Shown: positions 45,055 through 54,190 of the stretch, in pieces
How the letters are laid out: each line of letters begins with the position of its first letter
How positions within the stretch are numbered: the stretch's first letter is position 1
DNA from: Cupriavidus pinatubonensis
GTDB taxonomy: Bacteria > Pseudomonadota > Gammaproteobacteria > Burkholderiales > Burkholderiaceae
Length of the DNA: 64,000 nucleotides
Direction: 5' to 3'
Assembly (NCBI RefSeq): GCF_019602855.1
Contig: NZ_CP080767.1
Span: forward strand, 620,001 to 684,000
Made by a program: the position numbers and the translations under genes
The notes under the pieces: model-generated
Database searches by the model: none
Seen by the model: the letters and a program-made list of their open reading frames with translations, nothing else
Told to the model about the DNA's origin: nothing

Positions 45055-45750
45055 CTACTTCAACCTCATCGGCTCCAGCAACGCCCCGTCATACTCGCCC
45101 CTGGAAATCTTCCCCAACTCCAGCATCCGATGCAGGATATAAGCCTGCCGCTGCCGCGCCCGCCGCGGATTGACGACAGGGTTATTGGCAGACGGTGCCT
45201 TGGGCAACCCCGCAAGCATTGCGCATTCGGCAAGCGTCAACCGCTCAACCGGCTTGCCAAAATAAGTCCGCGCCGCATCGGCAAATCCATACGCCCCTTG
45301 CCCAAGGTAGATCTTGTTCATGTAGAGCTCAAGGATCTCATCCTTGCTCATCGCATGTTCGATCCGGTACGACAGCAGCACTTCATACAGCTTGCGGGTG
45401 TACGTCTTCTCACGTGACAGGAAGAAGTTGCGCGCGACCTGCATGGTGATGGTCGATGCGCCCTGCGACAGCTCGTCGGACAGATTGGCGACGCCCGCAC
45501 GGATCACGCCGACGTAGTCGATGCCATCATGCAGGTAGAACCGCTCGTCCTCGATGGCGACCACCGCGTCGGTCAGGTCGCGCGGGAATTCGCGTAGCGG
45601 CACGTAGTCGGATGTGCCGCGGAACGCGGTCAGGGCATCGAGCGATGGCAGCTGGCGATTGGCCACGAGCACGGCCACGGTGGCAAGCAGCGCGCCGCCG
45701 ATCACGGCGAGCACCAGCAGTTTGACAAAGGCGGACCAGAGACTTTTCAT
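45055..45750 (-). CDS. Stand-alone GT51 peptidoglycan glycosyltransferase
   Basis: Inner-membrane protein of 231 aa: one N-terminal helix (about 9-30) then a GT51 domain that polymerises lipid II. The first catalytic Glu is in IEDERFYLHDGID and the second region in GASTITMQVARNFFLSREKTY; ELYMNKIYLGQGAYGFADAA and GLPKAPSANNPVVNP also fit. These motifs read like the N-terminal half of PBP1a (MrcA), but no transpeptidase domain follows. A derivation by truncation is inferred. It could also be called MtgA by activity. Confidence 0.88.
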   Translation of the reverse strand: MKSLWSAFVKLLVLAVIGGALLATVAVLVANRQLPSLDALTAFRGTSDYVPLREFPRDLTDAVVAIEDERFYLHDGIDYVGVIRAGVANLSDELSQGASTITMQVARNFFLSREKTYTRKLYEVLLSYRIEHAMSKDEILELYMNKIYLGQGAYGFADAARTYFGKPVERLTLAECAMLAGLPKAPSANNPVVNPRRARQRQAYILHRMLELGKISRGEYDGALLEPMRLK

Positions 45751-46087
45751 GGCGCGTATTGTGCCAGCCCCGCGTGAACAGGTGTCGTGCGCTTGGCATC
45801 AGGGGTGCGGCAGCGACCCCGCTTATGACGGAACCGCCGCGTTCGAGCGATCGGAAATTTCGGTCGAGGTTCAACGCTTTTGTCGAGTTGAATCCGGCGC
45901 AAATTGCGGCCGCCATGAGCCAGATCAAGATTGCAAGCGATGTGGGGATTCCTCGCGCGTCAGCGGCGTCTTACCTGTAAAGGCGCATGCAGCAAGGCAA
46001 ACGGCATGCCCCGGGGTCTGGCGCAATGCGGGAAATCTGCAGGTGACGCATGCGCAGGCAGTGATCTGAAATAATTAGGAGTCGATC
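45751..46087. other. Intergenic region without recognised gene
   Basis: 337 bp between a minus-strand and a plus-strand gene. Open frames are short and lack ribosome sites or domains. AGGAG at 46077-46081 is the ribosome site for the next gene. Confidence 0.4.
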
Positions 46088-46354
46088 ATGAAGGTTTTGG
46101 TGCGTGGTCTACGGCCCGGCGTTGATGCTGCAACCTTGCGCAAGGCGCTGAAGCCGTATGCGGAAGTGCGTGCAGTGGAACTCGTGCGCGAAGGCGATCC
46201 GAACCGTCCCTGGGCATGGGTCGACATCGCGGCGGGCGCGCTGGCGGTATGGAAGCTGGTGCATCGCCTTGATGGGCGCTACATTGCCGGCTGCCATTTG
46301 CGTTGGTACGTGCCGGCCTATCGCGGCCGCACCACAGCGCCGGCAGCAGCCTGA
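46088..46354 (+). CDS. Small RRM-like protein, copy 1
   Basis: Protein of 88 aa with the secondary-structure order of an RNA recognition motif: strand KVLVRGLRPG (RNP2-like), helix DAATLRKALKPYA, strand RAVELVREGD, strand RPWAWVDIA (RNP1-like position, aromatics kept), helix LAVWKLVHRLDG and last strand CHLRWYVP. A paralogue lies at 53024. An RNA-binding role is inferred from the fold. AGGAG before the ATG; the gene is 62 bp upstream of a phosphatase gene. Confidence 0.8.
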   Translation: MKVLVRGLRPGVDAATLRKALKPYAEVRAVELVREGDPNRPWAWVDIAAGALAVWKLVHRLDGRYIAGCHLRWYVPAYRGRTTAPAAA

Positions 46355-46416
46355 AGGATCGTCAGGAACGAGGCGCGAACGGACAGCGCCGGAGAAGACA
46401 GATAAGAGGACAACAG

Positions 46417-47247
46417 ATGATCAGCCATTGGTTGGCCTGGGCCGGATGCCTGCGGGCATCGCACGCGCCGGGCTTGCACACGGTAGTGCCGTTCGGGCCT
46501 GCCGCAAACGGAAGCGAACTCGGATTGGAAAGCATCAGCAACGCACGGGACCTCGGCGGACTCGCCGGAGCCGGCGGCCGCCGCGTTCGGCATGGCCGCC
46601 TGTACCGCAGCGGCAATCCCGCGCTCGCGTCGGTCGCCGACATCGAGCGGTTGCAGGGCCTGGCGCTCGATGCCGTCGTGGACTTCCGCTCTCCGGGCGA
46701 GAAGTCGGCCGACGAAGCGCCGTTCGGGCAACGTTTCAACTGGATCGCCATGCCGGTGCTCGAAGGCAGCATGGCCATGGACGTGCTGATGCCGCGGCTG
46801 CGCGAGAGCACGCCGGAAGACGTCGATGCGTTCATGATCGGCGTCTATCGCGATTTCCCGGTGCGCTACCGGCAGGTGTTCGGTGACTTCATGCGCAATG
46901 CGCAGTCGGGCAAGACGCTGCTGTATCACTGCACCGCGGGCAAGGACCGCACGGGCTTCGCGTCGCTGCTGCTGCTCTCGGCGCTGGGTGTGGGGCAGGA
47001 CGATATCCTCGCCAACTACCTGGAATCGAACCAGCGCAATGCCCGTTTCAACACGCAGGCGCTGGAGCGCATCACGCAATTTGGCATTCGGCCGGAGGTC
47101 ATGATGCCACTGCTCGAGGTGCGCGCCAGCTACCTCGATGCGTCCGTGCAGGCCATCGAGGCCGAGTACGGCAGCATGAATGGCTTCCTGCGCGACGGGC
47201 TGGACGTCGACGTGGAGCAGCTGCGCGCGCACTACCTGGAAGCCTGA
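46417..47247 (+). CDS. Tyrosine phosphatase-like protein (Tyr_phosphatase3 type)
   Basis: Protein of 276 aa in the bacterial tyrosine/phosphoinositide phosphatase family. The N-terminal SISNARDLGGLAG and RLYRSGNPALAS are typical, and the P-loop is HCTAGKDRTG with catalytic C172 and R178. No signal peptide is evident. AGAGGA precedes the ATG. The substrate is unknown; related enzymes act on phosphotyrosine or lipid phosphates. Confidence 0.9.
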   Translation: MISHWLAWAGCLRASHAPGLHTVVPFGPAANGSELGLESISNARDLGGLAGAGGRRVRHGRLYRSGNPALASVADIERLQGLALDAVVDFRSPGEKSADEAPFGQRFNWIAMPVLEGSMAMDVLMPRLRESTPEDVDAFMIGVYRDFPVRYRQVFGDFMRNAQSGKTLLYHCTAGKDRTGFASLLLLSALGVGQDDILANYLESNQRNARFNTQALERITQFGIRPEVMMPLLEVRASYLDASVQAIEAEYGSMNGFLRDGLDVDVEQLRAHYLEA

Positions 47248-47271
47248 CGCGCGGCGAGCGCCGCGCCGGCC

Positions 47272-48513
47272 TTACAGCTTGCCGCTTTCGCGCAGGATGC
47301 GCGCGGTGCTCAGCGCGATCATGCCTTCCTCGTCGGTGGGCAGCACCAGCACCGGCACGCGGCTGGCGTCGCTGCTCACGCGCTGGCTGTTGTCGTTGTT
47401 GGCCGCGTTGTCCAGGCTGATGCCGAACAGGTCCGTCAGGTGTGCGCAGATGCGTGCGCGCACCGGCGGCGAATTGGCGCCGATGCCGGCGGTGAACACC
47501 AGCGTGTCCAGGCCGCCGAGCGTGACGGCCAGCTTGCCGATCTCCTGCGCCGCGCGGTAGGCGTAGAAGTCCACCGCGAGCCGCGCGCGCGGCTCTTCGC
47601 TCGCCAGAAGCGCGCGCATGTCGCTGCTGACCCCTGATAGTCCCTTCAGGCCGGAAGCGCCATACAACATCGTCTGGATCGCGTCGGCGGTCATGCCCTG
47701 CTGCGCCAGCCACAGCACCGCGCCCGGGTCGATGGAGCCGCAGCGCGTGCCCATCGGCATGCCGTCTAGCGCCGTCAGTCCCATGGTGCTTTCCACGCTG
47801 CGGCCATCGCGCATGGCGCACAGGCTTGCGCCGTTGCCCAGGTGGGCCACGATCACGCGGCCCGCGGCGACGTCAGGTGCCACCTGGCCCAGGCGCCGGG
47901 CGATGTACTCGTAGGACAGCCCGTGGAAGCCGTAGCGCCGGATGCCCCGCTCGTAGTACTCGTAGGGCAGCGCTATCAACTGGGCAAGCATGTCGTGCCC
48001 GGCATGGAAGGCCGTGTCGAAACAGGCGACTTGCAGCAGGTCAGGGGCGGCCTTGCGCACCGCACGGATCGCAGTGAGGTTATGGGGCTGGTGCAGCGGC
48101 GCCAGCGGGATCAGCGCCTCGAGGCGCGAGATCACGTCGTCGTCGATGCGCACGGCCTGCGCGAAGTCGCTGCCGCCGTGGACCACGCGGTGGCCGATGG
48201 CGACCGGCGGGTTGTCGCGCAGCCCCACGCTCAGCACCAGGCGTATCAGGCGGAAGGCTGCGTCGTGGTCGGCGACCTGCGCGACGGGAAACGATTCGTC
48301 GGCGACGACATGGCCATCGGCCATGCTCGCGCGCAGCCGCGGCGCGACGCCGATGCTTTCGATCTGCCCGTGCGCGCTCAGTACGGGGTTGATATCTGCG
48401 TTGTCATGCGCGGCTTCCGGCACGGTGTAGACGGAAACCTTGACGCTGGAAGAGCCGGCATTGACGACCAGGATGACGGGATGGGTGGCACTCACGCTCG
48501 ATGCACTCCGCAT
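47272..48513 (-). CDS. ackA: Acetate kinase
   Basis: Kinase of 413 aa interconverting acetyl phosphate + ADP and acetate + ATP (short-chain specificity could be broader). The ASKHA fold motifs are VVNAGSSSVKVSVY at the N terminus, GHRVVHGGSDF, the RYGFHGLSYEY segment, VAHLGNGASLCAM and TMGLTALDGMPMGTR. It follows pta by 16 bp on the minus strand, so the pair is an operon. The start is uncertain: an in-frame GTG about 24 bp downstream is possible. Confidence 0.94.
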   Translation of the reverse strand: MRSASSVSATHPVILVVNAGSSSVKVSVYTVPEAAHDNADINPVLSAHGQIESIGVAPRLRASMADGHVVADESFPVAQVADHDAAFRLIRLVLSVGLRDNPPVAIGHRVVHGGSDFAQAVRIDDDVISRLEALIPLAPLHQPHNLTAIRAVRKAAPDLLQVACFDTAFHAGHDMLAQLIALPYEYYERGIRRYGFHGLSYEYIARRLGQVAPDVAAGRVIVAHLGNGASLCAMRDGRSVESTMGLTALDGMPMGTRCGSIDPGAVLWLAQQGMTADAIQTMLYGASGLKGLSGVSSDMRALLASEEPRARLAVDFYAYRAAQEIGKLAVTLGGLDTLVFTAGIGANSPPVRARICAHLTDLFGISLDNAANNDNSQRVSSDASRVPVLVLPTDEEGMIALSTARILRESGKL

Positions 48514-48529
48514 AAGGTGGGGGGGCAGC

Positions 48530-49513
48530 TCAGACCGGTACGGCGGCTTCGGCGCTGCGGCGCGCATGCGCGAGCAGGACCGCGATGGCGCAGCTGCCGA
48601 TGCGCGCGCGCACGCTGTCGGCGCGGCTGGTCAGGATGATGGGCACGCGAGCCCCCAGCACGATGCCGGCGGCTTCGGCGCCCGCCAGGAAGGTGAGCTG
48701 CTTGGCCAGCATGTTGCCGGCTTCGAGGTCGGGTACGAGAAGGATGTCAGGGTCGCCGGCCACTTCCGAGTCAATGCCCTTGGTCACGGCGGCCTCGCGG
48801 CTGATGGCGTTGTCGAACGCAAGCGGGCCGTCGAGCAGCGCGCCGGTGATCTGCCCGCGCCGGCTCATCGTGCACAGCGCCGCGGCATCGATCGTCGACG
48901 GGATCTTGTCGGTCACGGTTTCCACGGCTGACAGGATGGCCACCTTCGGGCGCTCGACGCCGAGCACGCGCACGAGGTCGATCGCATTGCGGCAAATGTC
49001 GGCCTTGTCATTGAGCGTGGGGAAAATGTTCACCGCGGCATCGGTGATGAACAGCGGCTTGTGGTAGCTCGGCACATCCATCGCGAATACGTGCGACAGT
49101 CGCCGGCCCGTACGCAGGCCGCTGCCCGAGGCGGTCACTTCGTGCAGCAGTTCATCGGTGTGCAGGCTGCCCTTCATGAGCAGCTCCGCTTCACCATTGC
49201 GCACCGCTTCGACCGCCCGCGCGGCGGAGGCATGGCTATGCGGCGTATCGATGATGACGGTATCGCCGAGCGGTAGCCCCTGTTCGGCCGCGACTTCACG
49301 GATACGCGCTTGCGGACCGAACAGGATTGGCACGATCAGTCCGAGGCTGGCGGCTTGCATCGCACCGCTCAGCGATGAGGCGTCGCACGGGTGTGCCACG
49401 GCAGTGGGAATCGGCGGCAGGCCGGCGCAGCGTGCCAGCAACGTGGCGTACTTGTCGGTGCCGGGGGGGCGGGGCTCGGCAGGCAGAGACAGGGCGGACG
49501 AGGCAGCAGTCAT
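48530..49513 (-). CDS. pta: Phosphate acetyl/butyryltransferase
   Basis: Short-form phosphotransacylase of 327 aa (acetyl-CoA + phosphate to acetyl phosphate), without the extra N-terminal domains of E. coli Pta. Characteristic are VAHPCDASSLSGAMQAASLG, LLMKGSLHTDELLHEV, IFPTLNDKADICRNAI and DILLVPDLEAGNMLAKQL. Upstream of ackA in the same operon, divergent from the DUF3141 gene. Acetyl or butyryl preference cannot be told. Confidence 0.92.
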   Translation of the reverse strand: MTAASSALSLPAEPRPPGTDKYATLLARCAGLPPIPTAVAHPCDASSLSGAMQAASLGLIVPILFGPQARIREVAAEQGLPLGDTVIIDTPHSHASAARAVEAVRNGEAELLMKGSLHTDELLHEVTASGSGLRTGRRLSHVFAMDVPSYHKPLFITDAAVNIFPTLNDKADICRNAIDLVRVLGVERPKVAILSAVETVTDKIPSTIDAAALCTMSRRGQITGALLDGPLAFDNAISREAAVTKGIDSEVAGDPDILLVPDLEAGNMLAKQLTFLAGAEAAGIVLGARVPIILTSRADSVRARIGSCAIAVLLAHARRSAEAAVPV

Positions 49514-49805
49514 GGCGGATTCCGGTCAGGTTGGTCGGCATGTTGCGCTGCGCAAGGCGCATCGGGCCCAGTATAGGCCACGAATCTTTCCTTTCCGTCA
49601 TTCCGGATGTGCTGAAATGCCCACGCAGCGCTGCAACGAGGTGCGCAAACCGGCTCACGAGCGACACGTTTCCGCGATTGCCATTGGCACGACACGCTGG
49701 TAGGCTTGTTTTTGCTGCTTAGCACAACGCGTCACATCCAGATGTTCCCGAAGGACTGTTCCGGCACGCGTGGCGCGTCCGCCGACACCAATCAGGGGAA
49801 GTGGA

Positions 49806-52181
49806 ATGTCAGCTAGCGAATCCACCGGCACGCCGGGCACGCAGTCCGGCCAGCCTGAATCCAACGGTGCACTGGCGCAGTTCGGCGCCTTCGCCCCGTT
49901 CTTTGCGTGGCCATGGGCCGCCGTCGAATACGGCGTCGATGCGTGGCAGCGCTCCATCCTGCTGCAGGACATCCTGCGCCAGCGCGGCAATGAATCCACC
50001 GAGCACGAGCGTGAAGGCATGCCGCCCGTGCTCGTGTTCGAGCACGAGACGCTCGCTGACGCGCGCACGCTGCCCGAGCCGGTCAACTACGCGCTGCTGC
50101 GCATCATCCCGCCCGCCGACATGCCGACCGATCCGGCCAAGCGGCCGTTCGTCGTCATCGACCCGCGCGCTGGACATGGTCCGGGCATTGGCGGCTTCAA
50201 GGCGGACAGCGAAATCGGCATCGCGCTGCGCATGGGGCACCCGTGCTACTTCATCACGTTCTTCCGCGACCCATGTCCGGGCCAGACCATCGAGGCCGTC
50301 GCGCGCGCCGAGGCCGGCTTCATGAAGATCATCAACGAACGCCACCCTGACGCACCCGGCAAACCGTTCGTGGTCGGCAACTGCCAGGCGGGCTGGGCGC
50401 TGATGATCCTCGCGGCGGTGGCACCGGACGCCGTCGGCCCGCTGCTGGTGGCCGGCGCGCCGCTGTCGTACTGGGCGGGCGTGCGCGGCACCAACCCGAT
50501 GCGCTACAGCGGCGGCCTGCTTGGCGGCTCCTGGCTCGCCTCGCTGACGGCGGACCTGGGCAATGGCCGCTTCGACGGCGCATGGCTCGTGCAGAACTTC
50601 GAGCAGCTCAATCCTTCAAACACGCTGTGGGGCAAGCTCTACAACGTCTACGCGAAGGCCGATACGGAAGGTCCGCGCTTCCTCGAGTTCGAGCGATGGT
50701 GGGGCGGCCACTTCCTGATGAACCGCGCCGAGATCGACTGGATCGTGCAGAACCTGTTCGTCGGCAACCGCCTCACCGCAGGGCAGGTGCGCAGCGCCGA
50801 CGGCAAGACGGTGGTGGACCTGCGCAACATCCGCTCGCCGATCGTCGTGTTCGCGTCGTGGGGGGACAACATCACGCCGCCGCAGCAGGCGCTGAACTGG
50901 ATTCCCGACCTCTACGCGACGGACGAGGAACTGGTGGCCAATGACCAGGTCATCGTGTACTGCCTGCATCCGACCGTCGGGCACCTCGGCATTTTTGTTT
51001 CGGCTGGCGTGGCCAACCGCGAGCACAGCGAACTGTTTTGCGCGCTCGATCTTATCGACGTGCTGCCGCCGGGCCTGTACGAGGCGAAGATCGAGGACAT
51101 CGCGCCGGGTACGCCGCATCGCGACCTCATCGAAGGACGCTACATGGTGCGCTTCGAGCGCCGCAAGATTGCCGACATCCTCGCACTGGACGATGGTCGC
51201 GAAGATGAGCGTCCGTTCGAGGTGGTGCGCCGGATTTCGGAAGTCAACCAGCATCTCTACGACACCTTCGCGTCGCCAGTGGTGCGTGCCTCAACGACCG
51301 AGCTCACCGCCGAGGCCGCGCGCGCCGTTCACCCGTCGCGCCTGGAGCGCTCGCTCGCCACCGACAACAATCCGTGGATGGCGTGGATCCGCGCACTGGC
51401 GCCGATGGTGCGCGAGCACCGGCAGCCGGTCGCGCAGGACAATCCGTTCCTGACAATGGAGCGCGCGGTGTCGGCGCAGATTATCAGCGCCCTGGACCAG
51501 TACCGCGATGCGCGCGATGCCTGGTATGAACTCGCGTTCGAAACCCTTTACCAGTCGCCGATGATGGCGGCGCTGGTGGGCATGCAGGCGCAGGCGCCAG
51601 TCAACCTGGAATCGCCGGTGACGGTGCAGTTGCGCAAGGAACTGGCACAGCGCCGACTGAGCGACGCCCAGGCGGCCACGGAACAGGGCGGTATGCGCGA
51701 AGCTTTCGTGCGGATCCTGGCCTACGTGGCTGACGCCAACGCGGCGATCGAGGAGCGACCGTTCAACCTGCTGCGCCAGATGGCGCGCGAACAGCCGGAA
51801 GGGCGCGGCCGCCTGACGCTGGCCGAGTTCAAGTCACTCGTGCGGCAGCAGACCTCCATCGTGCAGCTTGACCGCCAGCGCGCGCTCCGTGCGCTGCCGC
51901 AACTCGTACCGGACGAGGACGAGCGGCGCAGGCTGATGGTGGCCGCGCATCGCGTACTGACCGTGATCGCACCATTGGAGGGTGAACGCCTGGCGCGCTA
52001 CCGCGAAGTGGCCGACATGCTTGGCACCGACCACGCGCATGGCGGGCCACAGCCGATCGAGCCGGCGGTCGCGCCAGGGGCTTCGGCGGCAAAGTCCGGC
52101 AACGGACGCGCGCGGGTAACGCGTCCCGAAGCAAGCAACACGCAGACGACCGGCAAGCGCAACGCCGGTCCGCGCACTTAG
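49806..52181 (+). CDS. DUF3141 protein, PHA-synthase-like alpha/beta hydrolase
   Basis: Large cytosolic protein of 791 aa. The central region has an alpha/beta-hydrolase core close to polyhydroxyalkanoate synthases, with a nucleophile C193 in a VVGNCQAGWAL elbow, SPIVVFASWGDNITPPQQAL (Asp) and HPTVGHLGIFV (His). Long helical extensions follow. The family occurs next to pta, ackA and fabI in many proteobacteria, including phosphate-starvation clusters in rhizobia, but its reaction is unproven. GGGGAAG precedes the ATG at 49806. Confidence 0.88.
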   Translation: MSASESTGTPGTQSGQPESNGALAQFGAFAPFFAWPWAAVEYGVDAWQRSILLQDILRQRGNESTEHEREGMPPVLVFEHETLADARTLPEPVNYALLRIIPPADMPTDPAKRPFVVIDPRAGHGPGIGGFKADSEIGIALRMGHPCYFITFFRDPCPGQTIEAVARAEAGFMKIINERHPDAPGKPFVVGNCQAGWALMILAAVAPDAVGPLLVAGAPLSYWAGVRGTNPMRYSGGLLGGSWLASLTADLGNGRFDGAWLVQNFEQLNPSNTLWGKLYNVYAKADTEGPRFLEFERWWGGHFLMNRAEIDWIVQNLFVGNRLTAGQVRSADGKTVVDLRNIRSPIVVFASWGDNITPPQQALNWIPDLYATDEELVANDQVIVYCLHPTVGHLGIFVSAGVANREHSELFCALDLIDVLPPGLYEAKIEDIAPGTPHRDLIEGRYMVRFERRKIADILALDDGREDERPFEVVRRISEVNQHLYDTFASPVVRASTTELTAEAARAVHPSRLERSLATDNNPWMAWIRALAPMVREHRQPVAQDNPFLTMERAVSAQIISALDQYRDARDAWYELAFETLYQSPMMAALVGMQAQAPVNLESPVTVQLRKELAQRRLSDAQAATEQGGMREAFVRILAYVADANAAIEERPFNLLRQMAREQPEGRGRLTLAEFKSLVRQQTSIVQLDRQRALRALPQLVPDEDERRRLMVAAHRVLTVIAPLEGERLARYREVADMLGTDHAHGGPQPIEPAVAPGASAAKSGNGRARVTRPEASNTQTTGKRNAGPRT

Positions 52182-52214
52182 CCATCACTGACTGAAGCCT
52201 TCCGGGAGTTCGCC

Positions 52215-52994
52215 ATGGTGCAAGTATCGAGTCCGCCGCTGGCCGGCGCGCGTGTGCTGATCGTCGGCGTCGCCAATGCCGATTCGATTGCCTGGGGATG
52301 TGCGCGCGCATTCCGCGAACTGGGCGCGGAGATCGCGCTGACGTATCTCAACGACAAGGCCCATCCCCACGTCGCGCCACTGGCCGAAGCGGTGCAGGCG
52401 CCGATCCTGATGCCGCTCAATGTCGAGGACGACACGCAGATGGACGCGCTGTTCGCACGCATTGCCAGCGACTGGGGCCGGCTCGATGCCGTCGTGCACT
52501 CGGTCGCGTTTGCCCCGAAGGAAGACCTGCAGGGCGGGCTGATCAACTCGTCCGCGGCAGGCTTCGCGCGTGCGATGGATATCTCGTGCCACTCGTTCAT
52601 CCGCATGGCGCGGCGCGCGGTGCCGCTGATGACCCAAGGCGGCACGCTGTTCGCCATGAGCTATGAGGGCGCGAACCGCGTGGTGCCCAACTACGACCTG
52701 ATGGGGCCGGTCAAGGCCGCGCTGGAAGCGAGCTGCCGCTATCTCGCGCACGAACTCGGGCCGCGAGGTATCCGCGTGCATGCGATTTCGCCGGGACCGC
52801 TCAAGACGCGCGCGGCATCGGGCCTGAAGGACTTTGACCTGATGCTTGCCGAGGCCGCGGGACGTGCGCCGCTCGGCGAACTGGTCGACATCATGGACGT
52901 CGGCTTCGCGACGGCCTACCTGGCCACACCGTATGCACGGCGCATCTCCGGCAACACGATGTACGTGGATGGCGGCGTGCACATCATGGCCTGA
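52215..52994 (+). CDS. fabI: Enoyl-ACP reductase FabI
   Basis: NADH-dependent enoyl-[acyl-carrier-protein] reductase of 259 aa, last step of fatty acid elongation. FabI-type features are VLIVGVANADSIAWGCARAF, the VHSVAFAPKEDL loop, and the catalytic Y-x6-K in NYDLMGPVKAAL, with SPGPLKTRAASGL after it. It follows DUF3141 by 33 bp and is probably co-transcribed. A second fabI elsewhere in the genome is likely, as this one sits in a specialised acyl-phosphate cluster. Confidence 0.93.
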   Translation: MVQVSSPPLAGARVLIVGVANADSIAWGCARAFRELGAEIALTYLNDKAHPHVAPLAEAVQAPILMPLNVEDDTQMDALFARIASDWGRLDAVVHSVAFAPKEDLQGGLINSSAAGFARAMDISCHSFIRMARRAVPLMTQGGTLFAMSYEGANRVVPNYDLMGPVKAALEASCRYLAHELGPRGIRVHAISPGPLKTRAASGLKDFDLMLAEAAGRAPLGELVDIMDVGFATAYLATPYARRISGNTMYVDGGVHIMA

Positions 52995-53023
52995 CGCGCG
53001 TAGGTTCGAGGGCCACGAAAGCC

Positions 53024-53302
53024 ATGCAGATACCGATCCGCGGCCTGCACCGCGACGTGACCGAAGCGATGCTGCGCGACATGCTCGCGCGGCATGCGCC
53101 GGTCAACGCCGTGGAGATCGTGCGCGATGGCGATCCCGAGCGTCCGTGGGCGTGGGTGGACCTGGCGGTCGACCGTTTCACGGCGTGGAGCCTGATGCGG
53201 CAGATGGACCGGCAGGTCTTTGCCGGCGGACGCATGCACTGGTACATCCCCGTGCATCAGGAGCCCGAAGGACGGCTTGGCGGCGCAAAGCGATTACCAT
53301 AG
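53024..53302 (+). CDS. Small RRM-like protein, copy 2
   Basis: Protein of 92 aa, paralogue of the one at 46088: IPIRGLHRDVTEAMLRDMLA, NAVEIVRDGDPERPWAWVDL and MHWYIPVHQE line up without gaps over about 75 residues. The order of strands and helices is that of an RRM. It lies 29 bp after fabI and just before modE, so it may be read from the DUF3141-fabI transcript. An RNA-binding role is inferred. Confidence 0.8.
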   Translation: MQIPIRGLHRDVTEAMLRDMLARHAPVNAVEIVRDGDPERPWAWVDLAVDRFTAWSLMRQMDRQVFAGGRMHWYIPVHQEPEGRLGGAKRLP

Positions 53303-53354
53303 CCGCATTCCGACTCTGTCGCGCCGCCATCGCAAAGGCGGCGCCATTCACGCC

Positions 53355-54149
53355 ATGCTTGAACTCCAGGGGGCCATCTGGTTCCGCGCCGGCTCGCAGG
53401 ACTGGGGCGGCAAGGACCGCATCGCGCTGCTGGCCGCCATTGGCGAGCAGGGCTCGATCACGGCCGCCGCGCGCGCCGTAGGCATCAGCTACAAGGCCGC
53501 GTGGGATGCCATCGACGCCATGAACAACAGCGCGGGCGAAGCGCTCGTGGTGCGCGCCGCCGGCGGCAAGGGCGGCGGCGGCACGCGACTGACCGAGCGC
53601 GCCGAGCAGTTGATCCGGACCTATCGTGCGCTCGAGGAAGAACACCGGCGCTTCGTCGCGCATCTCGGCCGCCTTGGCGATGCCGCCGCGGAAGACCTTA
53701 ACGTGATGAGGCGTTTCATGATCCGTACCAGTGCGCGCAACAAGCTTTTCGGCAAGGTGGAAAGCGTCCGCGGCGGCGCGGTCAATGACGAGGTGGTGCT
53801 GGCCTTGCCGGGCGGGCAGACCATCGTGTCGACGATCACGCACGAGAGTGTCGAGACGCTGGAACTGCAGCCCGGCGTCGAGGCGTTCGCGCTGGTGAAG
53901 GCGTCCTCCGTCCTGATCGGCCTGCCCGACCCGGGCCTGCGTCTGTCCGCGCGCAACCAGTTGCCCGGCGTGGTGTCGCGTGTCGTGCCGGGCGCGGTCA
54001 ATGCCGAAGTCGTGCTGGACCTCGACGGCGGTGGCAGTGTCGCGGCCATCGTCACCAATGAAAGCGTGCAGACGCTGGCGCTTACGCCAGGCGTGCACGC
54101 GCTCGCGATCTTCAAGGCATCTGCCGTGATCCTCGGCGTGGTCGGGTAG
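53355..54149 (+). CDS. modE: Molybdate-responsive regulator ModE
   Basis: Regulator of 264 aa: an N-terminal winged HTH (KDRIALLAAIGEQGSITAAA, then VGISYKAAWDAIDAMNN) and two C-terminal Mop domains (about 117-190 and 196-262, starting RTSARNKLFGKV and RLSARNQLPGVV) that bind molybdate. It represses molybdate transport when molybdate is plentiful. The modABC genes lie downstream on the other strand, with a matching operator near 57030. Confidence 0.94.
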   Translation: MLELQGAIWFRAGSQDWGGKDRIALLAAIGEQGSITAAARAVGISYKAAWDAIDAMNNSAGEALVVRAAGGKGGGGTRLTERAEQLIRTYRALEEEHRRFVAHLGRLGDAAAEDLNVMRRFMIRTSARNKLFGKVESVRGGAVNDEVVLALPGGQTIVSTITHESVETLELQPGVEAFALVKASSVLIGLPDPGLRLSARNQLPGVVSRVVPGAVNAEVVLDLDGGGSVAAIVTNESVQTLALTPGVHALAIFKASAVILGVVG

Positions 54150-54190
54150 GCTGCGCTGAGCGTCCGTCATTCCCGTTACGCAGATAACCC

